A DNA stretch of 64,000 bases from Sporobolomyces roseus (taxonomy: Eukaryota; Basidiomycota; Microbotryomycetes; Sporidiobolales; Sporidiobolaceae): the NCBI GenBank assembly GCA_016617785.1, contig JADILM010000001.1:310001-374000 (forward strand), given 5' to 3'. Within the stretch, counting starts at the first letter, position 1, and each line of letters starts with the position of its first letter. The position numbers and the translations under genes are program-made. Positions 1 to 10,393 of the stretch are shown here, in pieces. A model generated the notes under the pieces. That model searched no databases, was not told where the DNA came from, and saw nothing but the letters and a program-made list of their open reading frames with translations.

Positions 1-1681
1 CGTCTTGAGTTGATGTTGGAGATTGACCATACGAAGGTACAATCTGGAATGTGAGAGAAGGATATCGACAATTGGACCATCCTCGAGAGCTCGGACAAGT
101 TCTTCCGGCGTGTTCTCGCAGCTCGAGTGGTGATAGCGAGGAGCCTGGTTCGCCTGTATCAACAGTTGTCAAGTAGTTAGCAGTGAATCCTTGGTGAGGT
201 ACAGGAGAGGAGGGGAAACGCTGTAGAACAGACAAGGAGAATCAATGAATATTTAACGAGACGATGCTGAATCAGGGTTGTCAAATATCAGTCTTTGTAC
301 TGACTGATCTGGTATATGATCAGCTGGAGGAGTGGACGTCTCACCAAGTCCTGCATTGGAGGTTTCGTCTGTTCCACCATTTCCAGTACTTCACGAACGC
401 TTGAAACTACAGCCGATCGGCGATTCTCATTACCCAACTTCAATTTGTCCAATTGCGACCATCTAGCGGAATCCATATTGTGCAAGTTGTGTTCGAGCTG
501 ACTGAGTAACGGTAGAATCGTGCTGGGTAACCTTTTCCACTTCAAAGCTTTACGAGTGCGAGCGAGTAAGGCATCGGCTAGTTCTCGAGCTGTCAGTTCT
601 GGATGAATTGCTGAAGACATGGCGGAGCGATCGTCGATAGGAATCGAGGTGGAGGGAGGAGGGGAAGATGAACGAGCGGCGGGACCAGAACAGAGCGAGC
701 GCGGCTTCTGCGTATCTCTGGGCTGTGTCTTTCGACGAGCGCGCGTCTGATGTAGTCTCGAGAAGAAACAGTCAGTCGATCTAGGGTCGAAGAGGCAAGA
801 GCAGTCAACATACGATGTCAGCGATGAGACGTCTCTGGAGAACACAGAAACAGTCAGTGCGATTACAGTGAGAAGGAGTGATTTGACACGAGCTCACAAT
901 GTAAGATTCCTGTACACCATCTGATCGACTGTAGGTCTCGATGATGTGTCCCACGGATCCAGCAATGACTTGAGCAAACATTCTGTCTCCATCTAATTTC
1001 ATCGTCTGCAGCTTTGCCCAGGCTCGCACACCAATCTTGTTTAGATGTTGTCTAAGCGCTTCGAGCTCACGATACATTTCGTAGTTATGGAGCAGGACGT
1101 CGACGATGGGTCCATCGTAGAGTGCTTGAGCGAGTTGTCGAGGTGTGTTGTCGGGAGTCACGGGATCGAAGTGAGCGAGCCTTTGCGTCTGCGCGAATCA
1201 GGCATAGAGTATTCGTAAGTTGTCGCGAATGATCGAACTCGAAGAACCCTTACGAGAAGAATCGAAAGTTTCGCATAGAGACGTGGCTGCAGAAATTAAT
1301 CACGAGGTCAGTCTCCTCCTTTCAAGACACGGTGTGGCAGAGACTTACAGCATCCTGATACCAGTCTGCGTCCCAAGCCAAATCCTCATACCAATATCCC
1401 TTGTGCTTGCACACGCTAACGACTTCTCGAACTCCGACAACTATCATTGATCTGAAACTCTCCTGGCCAACCTTGAGCTCATCTAGTTTGACCCAGTCAC
1501 GTTCTGATACATCCTCGAGTTCGTACTTGAGTTGAGCTAACGCGGGAAGCAACAAGGGATACTTGTCGCGCAGTTCGTCGTCTCTCATTTCCCGCAGAGG
1601 TCCCTCGACTACTGCTTGGACCAGGTCCTTCGGCTTCGCGTCGTCTGATAGATCGTGATAGAATGGTGGAGTCCAAGGCAT
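1..1681 (-). CDS. Repeated-unit protein (family A), unknown function, runs off left edge
   Basis: I do not recognise this protein. Starting at the ATG at 1681, successive exons read in one continuous frame through at least four copies of a roughly 110-residue unit: unit 1 about 1663-1345, unit 2 about 1150-902, unit 3 about 590-350 and a fourth cut by the window edge (about 130-1). Unit hallmarks are an opening of the type NTPRQLAQALYDGPIVDVLL (fourth copy: NTPEELVRALEDGPIVDILL), a central W-x-x-L-x-x-[LM]-K-[LV]-[GD] segment and a closing helix ending near V-R-E-V or V-G-H-I-I. Each unit is followed by an intron and a short linker exon. The unit preceding 350 contains an internal Met (about 620), so the locus could instead be two adjacent genes. 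The helical, repetitive design suggests a scaffold or interaction protein, but that is inference. Confidence 0.55.
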
Positions 1682-2009
1682 GCTGGGTCAGTTGTCTTTT
1701 GCTGGTAGAGAGAGATAGAGAGGAGAGAGAAACGAACGGTTATATACTGAACGGCACGAGGTGTAGAGTCCGCGGTTTCTCCGGTCTTTCATTCGTGGAA
1801 GCAATATGGGGTCAGCGCATGGGAGCCGGCCTGAGCAGACTTGAGAGACGCAAGATCGATCCGAAGAAACCGACAGAGCTACAGAAGGGCGATGACGAAG
1901 CAGGGAGCGTTATTCAATCGCTCTGGGCGTAGACAGAAGCTCTCTGAGCATAGTAAGCTAGTGCAAGATAGATCAGAAGCGATGTGAAGCGAGTGGAAGG
2001 AGACAAGAG
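1682..2009. promoter_or_regulatory. Divergent intergenic region
   Basis: Non-coding spacer between the family A gene (minus) and the gene starting at 2010 (plus). It should hold both promoters. I see no clear TATA box or repeat. Confidence 0.3.
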
Positions 2010-2813
2010 ATGAAACTTTCGAACAGCGAACCCATCGGCTTTTTAACTTCTCCCATTCACCTTCAAGACCCCTCACTAGTAATGGATGAAGATCTACCGA
2101 CCCCTGACGCGTCTTACGAACACTCATCAGATCTCGAACGAGATGATTCTTATTTCTCTCAACACTCTGCCTCACTCGCTCAACAAGACCTAGAGGACTC
2201 TGTCGACCCTACCGAACCCGACCCTACCCTCTCCGCTGCCTCGTCACCAGCCCGTTCTTCCGATTCAGTAGTCGATTCATTGGCCAACGCAACTTTTGAA
2301 GACATCCATCAAATCGTACTCGACTCTCTCATGAAAGCACCTCTAACTCGTCAACAAGAACTGAGAGAACTAGGAGGTGGTTTAGACGCGTTTGATGGAT
2401 TACCGAGGAAAGTTGGGATGGGGAGAGAGGAATTAATCGAAGAAGAAAAGAGAGCGATGGTTTACTTGAAAGGCATGGTAGATGATAGTGACCTCGACGA
2501 TTGGAAGTATTATACACCTCAAGTGTTTGGACCGTGTAAGAGTTTGGGATTGGGCGGTATCAGGGAGGAGAGGGGAAGAGAGGGAGAAGTCGGAATTGGA
2601 GAGGAGGGGAAAGATGCGAATGGACCGGGATGGATCGAGAGGGCGTTCAATCTCGAAAGGTATCAGGTCGAAGGATTGAGTGGGAGTTTGAATGGATTGG
2701 ACATTCAGACGAATAGGAATACGGATACGATTGCAGAGGAGGATTGGCAAGGATCTGCCGGAGGATTCGGCGATTCGATGGCAGAAGAAGGAGGTTATAG
2801 CTTCAATGGATGA
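2010..2813 (+). CDS. Acidic hypothetical protein, 267 aa
   Basis: Single uninterrupted frame from ATG 2010 to TGA 2811-2813. A second ATG at 2082 gives a product 24 residues shorter that begins with an acidic stretch (MDEDLPTPD), and is an equally good start. The first 90 residues are Ser/Asp/Glu/Pro-rich and probably disordered. A more ordered middle part (about 90-175) has a helical segment followed by MVYLKGMVDDSDLDDWKYY. The rest is Gly/Glu-rich. There is no signal peptide, membrane segment or recognised domain. Frames after the stop (to about 3080) look partly coding, so a downstream spliced exon cannot be excluded. Function unknown. Confidence 0.5.
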   Translation: MKLSNSEPIGFLTSPIHLQDPSLVMDEDLPTPDASYEHSSDLERDDSYFSQHSASLAQQDLEDSVDPTEPDPTLSAASSPARSSDSVVDSLANATFEDIHQIVLDSLMKAPLTRQQELRELGGGLDAFDGLPRKVGMGREELIEEEKRAMVYLKGMVDDSDLDDWKYYTPQVFGPCKSLGLGGIREERGREGEVGIGEEGKDANGPGWIERAFNLERYQVEGLSGSLNGLDIQTNRNTDTIAEEDWQGSAGGFGDSMAEEGGYSFNG

Positions 2814-3345
2814 GGAGAACCGAGCTCAGATTTCAGAACGATCAGTTCAGGACGATTTCGAGCACTTCGACCGAAATCGCTCTCTCCGAATCTATCGCAA
2901 ACCAGTGCGTACCCTCTTCTCTCGCTCTCGCTCACCTCATTTTCTTGACACCTTCTTGCCCGTGTTCAGACACTCAACATCACCACGGAGCTCCCGAGAT
3001 TGCGACTCGCCAAATTCTCGCCTTACCGTCCGATCAGGCGACGTGGGACCACGTTCAATGGTGCGACCGTCATCGGGAGTAGCATGACATCTTTATGCCT
3101 CCCGCTATCCCTCGATTCATGTCGAACCTCTTGCACGATTGCCGTTGTTTTATTGTTCGTCGAAGAGAGGTAGTGATAGCTTGTTCTCCAGGCATTCGCA
3201 AATAGCTGTCATTTCAAAATGCAGACGATCTAGCTCTCTTGCTTCTCGAAACCTGACCTGAGAGACGCAGGCGAGTCAAGTGAGAAACCAAGAAATTCTC
3301 TTCATTTCTCGATCCCAAATTCGTCCCCTACCCTCCCTCACGGGT
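2814..3345. other. Convergent intergenic region
   Basis: Lies between two convergent genes. It contains short open frames and one plausible intron signal pair near 2906-2970, but nothing I can support as a gene. Expected to hold two 3' UTRs. Confidence 0.3.
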
Positions 3346-5778
3346 TTATCTATCAATCTCCATCTCGTCATGTCCTCCCGAGACCGCTCTTTTGACGCTC
3401 GGAACCGAAGCGAACAAAACTTGAGTTTTCGAAGGTTGTGCGAAACCCAAACCTCCTCCTCCTCCTCCGGACGAGACAGTCGGAACGATCGGTTTCGGTT
3501 TCGGTTGAGATGGGACGGTCACTGGAACTGGAACTGGGATTGGGGAAGGTTTCGATTGAGGTCTTGTTTGAACCGGAGGAGGAGGAGGGATCGAACGAGG
3601 TCTCGGAGGAGCTGCAGTACTCGGTACGACGACTCTCTGTTCCTCTTCCTGTTTGACCGGCTCTTCCTCTTGACTCTTCCCGCTCAACTCCCTCTGTCTC
3701 TTGACCCTAACCGGATCGATCCTCCACGCATCAACCGCACTCTTCGGTAACAATCTTCCTCCCAAAACAACGAACTCATCCCCTTCTCCCCGTTTCACCA
3801 TTCGGGAAAGTACCATCTCTTCTAGAGGAGTACTCTTCCCTCCTACTCCTCCTCCGTGAGGCTCGAATTCTGCTTGTTTAAGTAAAGCTGCGTCCGGTAA
3901 GCGATGTCCAAATGCGTAAGCCACTCGTGAAGAACTTCGTCGTCGATTCTCTTTCTTTTGTTTCGAGAGACCACTTTCTGCACTCGGAGTCGATGAGGAA
4001 GGTTTGAATTGGGATAAGATGGCTTGTTTGGGAAAGAGTTGGTCTCGTAAAGAAGGGGTTTGGAAGAATGAGTTTTTGAGTCGAATGCGAGGAGGTTTCG
4101 AAGGTCTCGTTTGGACTGGAATGGGTGGAGCTGAGGGTCGAGGTTGTGGGGTCGGACGACGAGGTTTTTGGGTGATCGAAGCGGAAGAAGTTGCACGAGG
4201 AATCGAAGTTGTTGAAGTATTGAATGATTTATCCTCCTCCTCCTCCTCCTCTGGGTCATCGTCCTCCAAATCCGATAGTGAGCTCTCCTCTTCTTCCTCT
4301 GCATCCTCCATCTCGATATCCTCCTCGTCACTCTCTTCGTCATCGTCCTCTGCATAACTCTTCCTCCCTCCTCTGCCACTCCTCTCTGGTAGCTTCCTTT
4401 CCCCCTCCCTCCCCTCCCTGACCGGACCAGCCTGATCCTGCGTTGTATTAGTCGTATCGAATCTGATCCTGATCTTCATCGAACCGTTCCCTCCTGTAGA
4501 AGTAGCGGAAACGGGTGTAGGAGGTCGTGAGATCTCTCTACCTCTCCTATTCCCATTCGGATCAAGTAGGGAAGAAGTAGAGCCCGGTCGGATTGGTACA
4601 GGACGTGATAAGGAGGAAGGTCGATTTGATCGTTGTTGGGCTCGAGTGTTTAGGTTGTGAGAAGAGGCAGAGTGGGAGAACGCGGAAGGGGCGGGGGAAG
4701 CGGAGTTTGTGCGACCTGAGGAGGCATGTAGATTTGGGAGGGAAGTCGAGGTTGGAAGTGACGACGTTGAGGGGACAGGATTGGAGGAGAGGTTGAGGAA
4801 GTTTGATTTTCTCGGTTGATTCGGTAATAACGCATCGTACCTACAAGCTCTTTATCAGCTCCTTCTTTCGACACGAGTGAGTCGGGGAGATATTGCATAC
4901 CTGGCTAATCTCTCTTCACCTTCTTTCAGCTTTCGTTGTCTCTCGACCTCCGCTCTCCCTCCCATCGCACTCGAGTTCCCCGTGTAAACCCATCCTCTGC
5001 CCCTCAATTCCTCCAATTCGTTGATCAATTTGCTCCGTTCATGAATCAACCGCTCCCGCTCTAGTCGAGAAGCGCGTTTCTCGAGCACTTCAGGATATCG
5101 ATGTAAACGATTATACAAGGCATCAGAGGTATCCACCTATAAGTCACGAAGTTAGCGAATGTTGTTAGGGCAGAGCTAGGAGGACGTCGAACATACGGAG
5201 GCTAAGGGTTGATGTCGAGATCCACGAGAGGGTAGAAATTCAGTTTCATCCATCAATCGAAACAGAGGTTTCTCGTCCTTCTCCTTCTCTCCATCGAGTC
5301 CTCCGTCGGTACTCTTCGTTGTCGGTGGGTCTGGAGGTAGGGGAACGACAGGAGCTGGAGCAGGGACAGAGGAGGAGGAGGAAGGGAGAGAGGTTGTTGG
5401 GGGATAATGAGTGAGACCGGGTAACAGCCGTGTGGTGAGAAGGATGGCTGTGTCTACTGGTAAGTATAGAGGTGAAGAAGAACCTATCCGTTCATCGTAA
5501 GAGAGAGTATCGGAGGGTGAGCAGCCAACTTTCGCAGAGAGAATGAGAGGAGGTGAAGGCGGACCTGATTCATTCAAGCCATTCTCGTCGAGCTTATCTC
5601 TTGTTCCATTCGATCCACCCAACGAGCTCCTCGTAACCCGTTTCTCTTGTTGTTTGACTTGTTGAACGAGTGTTTGAGAACTCGAGGAAGTTGAAGAAGT
5701 TAGAGGTCGTTTGCCGAGTGCCTTCAATGAAGGTACCGTAGCTACTGATTCTGGTGGTCTAGTAGCTGTATCCGCCAT
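3346..5778 (-). CDS. Probable nuclear/chromatin protein, low-complexity, three exons
   Basis: Start ATG at 5778; exon 1 5778-5197 (194 codons exactly), intron 5196-5137, exon 2 from 5136 to about 4901, intron to about 4840, exon 3 to TAA 3346-3348. The frame runs through all junctions. Exon 1 is Ser/Pro-rich. Exon 2 carries the most conserved-looking part, a charged helix with LYNRLHRYPEVLEKRASRLE followed by RERLIHERSKL and a glycine-tryptophan turn, ending just before YDALLP. Exon 3 is Ser/Thr-rich, then has a long acidic tract (about 4230-4350, runs of E/D) and Pro-rich segments with LPDAALLKQAEF. Acidic and basic tracts plus the charged helix suggest a chromatin-complex subunit, but I cannot assign a family. 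Confidence 0.55.
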
Positions 5779-6340
5779 GTCAAGGTGAGCAGTAGTGTAG
5801 AGTCTACAGGGAAAACAGAGGTCAACTTTTGATGAAGGTTTGCTCGCTCTCGACACCAACGGAATGCATGTTTGTTTCAATGAGGAGTAATTTACAGCGA
5901 GTCTCTGTCTAGCTAGCAAGGTCTCGACTGCAAATGTAGTTGTTTCGCTAATTTCGCTTCGACGGGAATCTCTCGTTCTCTTCTCCTCGGTCTCGGACGA
6001 AACAGGGACAAGCTAGGAAGTGTTGAGTACGATATTCAAGTGCAGCAGGATCACGGAGAATAGAGAAGATCATTTCGTGCTGATGCAGCGAAGGGGAAGA
6101 GGAAGCAATGGAATCTCTTCGCACCAAACTCGTTTTACAGCTCACTCTGAATCGATAAAACTACACTCAGCCCGCCAGGATCTAACAGATGGACGGAAGT
6201 CAGGGCAAGTGAAGAAGAAGAAGATCGTTCAGAAAGGGAGTAAGCTAAAAAGATGGACGAAACGAAAACGGTTCTCGGAAGTCGAGCAATCAAAGGAAGA
6301 GACAGAGGAAAGACGGGATCAGAAGAAGAGATGTGAGGGA
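5779..6340. other. Intergenic region
   Basis: Spacer between the 3' end of zinc-family copy A and the start of the 5778 gene. A 198-codon plus-strand open frame overlaps it (6020-6616) but has no coding character and runs antisense into copy A. I see nothing else. Confidence 0.3.
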
Positions 6341-7876
6341 CTATTCGAGGATATCCCCGTATCGAAGGGCTTGACGGCGAGTGAGACGAGGAGCTCGGAT
6401 TATCTTCTCGAGCGAATGTTGCTGAGGCGTTCTCATCCATTCTTCCAATCGTTCCTGCCCCAAGAGTCCTGTCACATCTGGGTACATCCAAGGATTGTAA
6501 TCCGCAGGAAGAGAGGGTGCCGCTTGTTGAAGGAGCGGAAGGCTGTCGAAGTTCGGATCATGGAGATTCTGCGAGCTCAAATGAGACGACGAGGGGAGCG
6601 GGTATTGACCTACTAAGTTGTGGTAGAAGGTAGACTGCGGTACCGGTGGCTGATACGAAGGATGGGCAGTGGGAGCGGGATGGAAGTTGTTAGGAAGATG
6701 AGGAAAAAATTGCGATTTAGAATTGTCGAACGGTGGAGTTTGATTGTAGAGCGAGTTTGGATTTTGCAAATCGCCGTAGTGATAGGTCTGACGCAATAGT
6801 GAACCATCAGAGGCGAGTCCGGGACCATGAGCTTGAAAGGCGAGAGGACCGGAGTTGGCGAAATCTGGAAAGGTTTCGTAGTGAAGGGAGTGGTAAGGAC
6901 GAAGAAGAGCTGGATGATGGAGTAGCGTTGGCTGATGAGGGTATGGTTGCTGGAAGTGGGACTGTGGCAAGGGAGGAAGAGGCGAAGGGCGGGGAAGGGG
7001 GACGAAAGTGGCGAGATTGTCATTGCGATTGAAGTCCAGCTGGTCGGGACTAGTCTGCGAAGCGCTCTCGACCGAAATTTGCGTATTGTGCTTGCCTTTA
7101 CCACGTCCATGACCTTTGCCTGGACCATCGATTGGAATCTAGAAGTGCGAAAGATGAGCTCGAAGTTCTTGCAATCAGACGCTTCGAGAGGGCGCAATCA
7201 TACTTTTCGAACCCAACTACCATCCTCACTCTGCTTCCAGCTATCGCAACCTTTACGCTTGGGACAGAAGTGGTTCTGATGACTTTCGAAATCGTCGTAT
7301 CTGTAATCGCAAGCGTAGAAATCTATTTCAGCTTTGAAAATGCATTGAGGAGAGCGAAACAATAAACCCTTCTTTATCCTTGAACCTCCCATTATTCACA
7401 TCTTGCAGTGACCACCAAGCTTGCTTACACAGATTACAAATCTTGTATTTATCCTCGGAGAGGCCTCGGGAGTTTGGTGGTCCGTGTCGACGCAAGTTAT
7501 GATCCTTACGAGCCTATTCGGGCCCTCGATACGTCAGCTCGAGAAGACCTATCTAGTCCAAAACTACTGCTGACACTGTTGACGACCATCAAGTCACAGG
7601 ATTGACACGGAATTTTCGGTTTCGGTTTTTGCTCATGATCATGCGTTTTCTTGTGCTCCTTCACTAAGTGAAGGTACGGGATGTGCATCAGCGTCAGTGC
7701 GTCAGTGAGGATAGTAGCCGTGTACGTACGAAAGCAATCGAATTAGGATGTCCTCTGACTGCACATTTTTGGCAGATATTGCAAAATCGACGAGGGTCTT
7801 TCTCGTCGACAATGAATGGCCCAGATCTGTAAGGCTGCTTCCCGCGAGGTGGTTTCCTATTGGGTGATGGCTGCAT
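6341..7876 (-). CDS. Zinc-binding family C, copy A (multi-CxxC protein)
   Basis: Multi-exon gene on the minus strand; likely start ATG 7876 (an upstream in-frame ATG at 7999 exists), stop 6341-6343. Exon 1 (7876-7730) ends with DPRRFCNICQKC; exon 2 (about 7670-7590) has KEHKKTH then KIPCQSCDLMV; exon 3 (about 7450-7395) has ICNLCKQAWW; exon 4 (about 7330-7140) has a Y-R-Y-D-D-F-E-S-H-Q core followed by CPKRKGC. So paired Cys and His ligands are spread over four exons, the first pair and exon-2 histidines together resembling a C2H2 finger split by an intron. A basic Gly/Lys stretch and a long Pro/Gln-rich tail follow, ending LTRRQALRYGDILE. Copy B at 8159-9842 shares every element, as does a third copy near 21.0-21.8 kb. 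Probably nucleic-acid binding; function unknown. The exon 3/4 junction is uncertain. Confidence 0.55.
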
Positions 7877-8158
7877 CAGGATAATTGGGGAGGGATGTGA
7901 GACGAATGGAGAAGAGAAAGAACGCAAAAGAGCCAGAGAGGGACGAACCGAAAAGTCTAAACCCATCGGAAAATAGAGACCTGAGCGTGCGTCTGACAAC
8001 GAGCGGGATTAGACGAAAAGGATAATCCAGCCAGCGAAGCACGGAGCATAGCGGAACACCGAGAGAAAGAGAGATTGCGAAGGCAAGAGCTGGATAGCGA
8101 TCGAGCTTGCAAACGAAATTGTTCCGTTGTTTCAGGGACGACAGTAAGAGAGGGGAAT

Positions 8159-9842
8159 CTAAAGGAGGAGGTCACCGTAGCGAAGAGCTTGACGCACAGT
8201 GAGAAGATGAGATCGACGTAGCTGCTGCTTTCCGAGAGAGTAACGACGGCGCAAATGAGGGTTCTCCTCCATTGGGGGATACTGAACTTGGTGGGACGGA
8301 GGATACTGGGATGAAGTAGACTGAGGTAATTGAGCTGGGGCACCATAGAGATTGCCGGAGTACGTGTCGAGAGGGTTGTTGTAACTGGGGAAGAGGAGAG
8401 GAAGATTAGGGTTGAAGGTCTGAGGGAGAGGTTGTTGCGAAGGGAGAGCAGTGTATGGCAGATAATTCTGGCGAGGGTGAGGAGGGATGGGGTATGGTGC
8501 TTGTAGAGTGGTAGAGTAGGTGTTGACTGGTAGTTGAGTTCGAGAATTAGGTGTGAAGGCTGAAGTCGGGAGGTTGTGATGAAAGTTATTGTCGATTCCG
8601 TATTGCAAGCGATCTAGATCGGACGGTCCAACATAACTTTGAGCGGGATCTGTGGCGGGGGGAGGAAGGGGATCATTGAAGTCGAAGCTCCCGGACGAAA
8701 AGTTTGCTTGCGAGCGAGGAGCTAGGAATGACGAGTTGCCGCTGTCGTAAGAGGGGACTTGCTGGTTGAGATATGTAGAGTGAGCGTGACTGGAATGATC
8801 GCGAGGAGCGTCATGAGGAGGGATTGGTTGGGAGGGGAAGGGGAATGGGGAGAAGTCAATGAGCTCTGCATCTCCTCCAGGCAGCAAGTAGGGCTCAATA
8901 AGGGAGGCGTGATGGTGTCGAGAGTGGAGTGATGTAGGATCGGCAAGAAGGGATTGCGAGTGACTGATTTTCGAAAGAGGTGAGAATGGGGGCGGAGCCG
9001 AGTTCGAAGCTTCTGCTGGAGGTCGATCGACGGGCGACATCTTGACTTTCCTCTGGTATTTACGCTGTCGATGGATCCGACGACCCTTTGCGGAATCAAC
9101 AATGGGTACCTGCGGATTCAAGGGATCAGTTTCTGTTTCTTCATGATCACTAGATTTGCCTTCAGGTCGCAAACGTACAAGTCTTTCCCATTTGCCGTTG
9201 GCATCCTGCATCCAGTCAGTGCAGCCTGGACGCTTGGGACAATACAGTTGTTGATGATCTTCGATATAGTCGAATCTGTTTTCGCAAAATTCAGCTCCCC
9301 TCTTCTAGGCACTGAGCGATGATAGATCACGAACTGACATCTTATCTTCTCCAGCTGGCCTATGCGCTCGTTCGCCTGTTACCCACCATGCTTCGTTGCA
9401 TTGTTCGCAAGCCTCGTATCGAAATTTCGAGGGGCGTCTCAAGCTCAGCTCGGTGTGCCGGTCTCTCTCGTGAGCGCTACGAGCCTGTTACCACCAGAAA
9501 AAGGATCAGCTTGAGAAAGATACCGCTGCGTGTAATTAGCTGCCTACGTGGTTCGGTACCAGATAATCGCAAGATTGACAAGGGACCTTTGGCACCTCGA
9601 CTCCAAGGTGCTTTTTCTTGTAGTGAATGTTCATGGCCTAGTAGTAGCAAGTCAGAAATGTCAGCACGAGGAATATGTCATATGAGACGTCAAAAGCTGG
9701 GACTGACTGTCATAATATTCCTGTGGTGTGCATCAGTTCGATGATCGCAACCAACGACAGGACAGACGCGGCGAGGATCATCGTCGTCAACAGCACCGAT
9801 TTGCCTCCTGGTCACCTTCTTGTAGATACGCTTTTGATTCAT
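8159..9842 (-). CDS. Zinc-binding family C, copy B (tandem paralogue)
   Basis: Tandem paralogue of the gene at 6341-7876, same strand and exon plan. Exon 1 starts at ATG 9842 and ends with DPRRVCPVVGC and several His; exon 2 (about 9633-9540) has MNIHYKKKH then VPCQSCDYLV; exon 3 (about 9450-9395) has ACEQCNEAWW; exon 4 (about 9305 onward) has RFDYIEDHQQLYCPKRPGC and a conserved W-x-Q-D-x-N-G-K-W. The exon 3/4 junction is clear here: donor after the Trp pair, acceptor TGCCTAG, phase 0. After a basic stretch (RRIHRQRKYQRKV) comes a 300-residue Pro/Ser/Tyr-rich tail closing with LLTVRQALRYGDLLL, which matches the end of copy A. Likely a nuclear DNA- or RNA-binding protein by its metal ligands and basic linker; no known family recognised. 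Confidence 0.6.
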
Positions 9843-10393
9843 GTCGGGAGGAGAGAAGCGAGATGAGGAGAGGAAATTCAGTTTACACTCGTCTTCTACC
9901 GATCTCTTCGCTGTGTACGCACCTTGTCCGCATGGTACCGAGATAGGAGAGACCGGTAAGAGACAGGACGAAGTGGGTCATCGAAGCAGAAACGAAGGGA
10001 GACACCGAAGCTACGAAACAGCGAGTCTAGTTGGAGTCGAGGGAGAGGCTTGGTTGCTGAGCTGGGCGAAGGCCTACACAGAGCATCTGAGCAGGATCCG
10101 AGGATCAGAGTGAGTGGCAAGAGAGAAAGAAGGAATCGAAACTCTTCCTCGACCATAATCATCAAACTTTGTCAACATTACAGCTTGGGATCAACCAGTA
10201 CACTAGAAGAGCTTACCATCAAGCTCCCCCATAAGTCGTAGAATCCGTTCAAGCTATAGTTTGAGTTGATTGAATCCGAGGTGGGCGTGGCTTTCAACTC
10301 TCTCTCTTCGATTCTCTAGCTCTCCAGGTAAGCCTGTATTCCTTCATGAGCTCTTTGTATCAGCTACTGACTACAGAGAAGCCACCCGCAGTC
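9843..10393. promoter_or_regulatory. Divergent promoter region of copy B and COG8
   Basis: Contains the 5' regions of copy B (minus) and COG8 (plus). A 49-nt intron in the COG8 5' UTR is annotated separately. An antisense-looking frame at 9896-10165 has no support. Confidence 0.35.
10328..10376 (+). other. 5' UTR intron of COG8
   Basis: GTAAGC donor at 10328 and CTACAG acceptor ending at 10376, with TACTGAC as a good branch site next to it. The in-frame ATG at 10346 lies inside this intron, so translation is expected to start at 10394. Confidence 0.6.

Noticed and set aside
2692..3087. 131-codon plus frame overlapping the end of the 2010-2813 gene
   Set aside because: Different frame from the supported gene and Arg/Ser-rich; a spliced 3' exon is possible but I found no junction that keeps frame.
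6020..6616. 198-codon plus-strand open frame
   Set aside because: Runs antisense through the end of zinc-family copy A; composition follows that gene's complement and no homology is visible.
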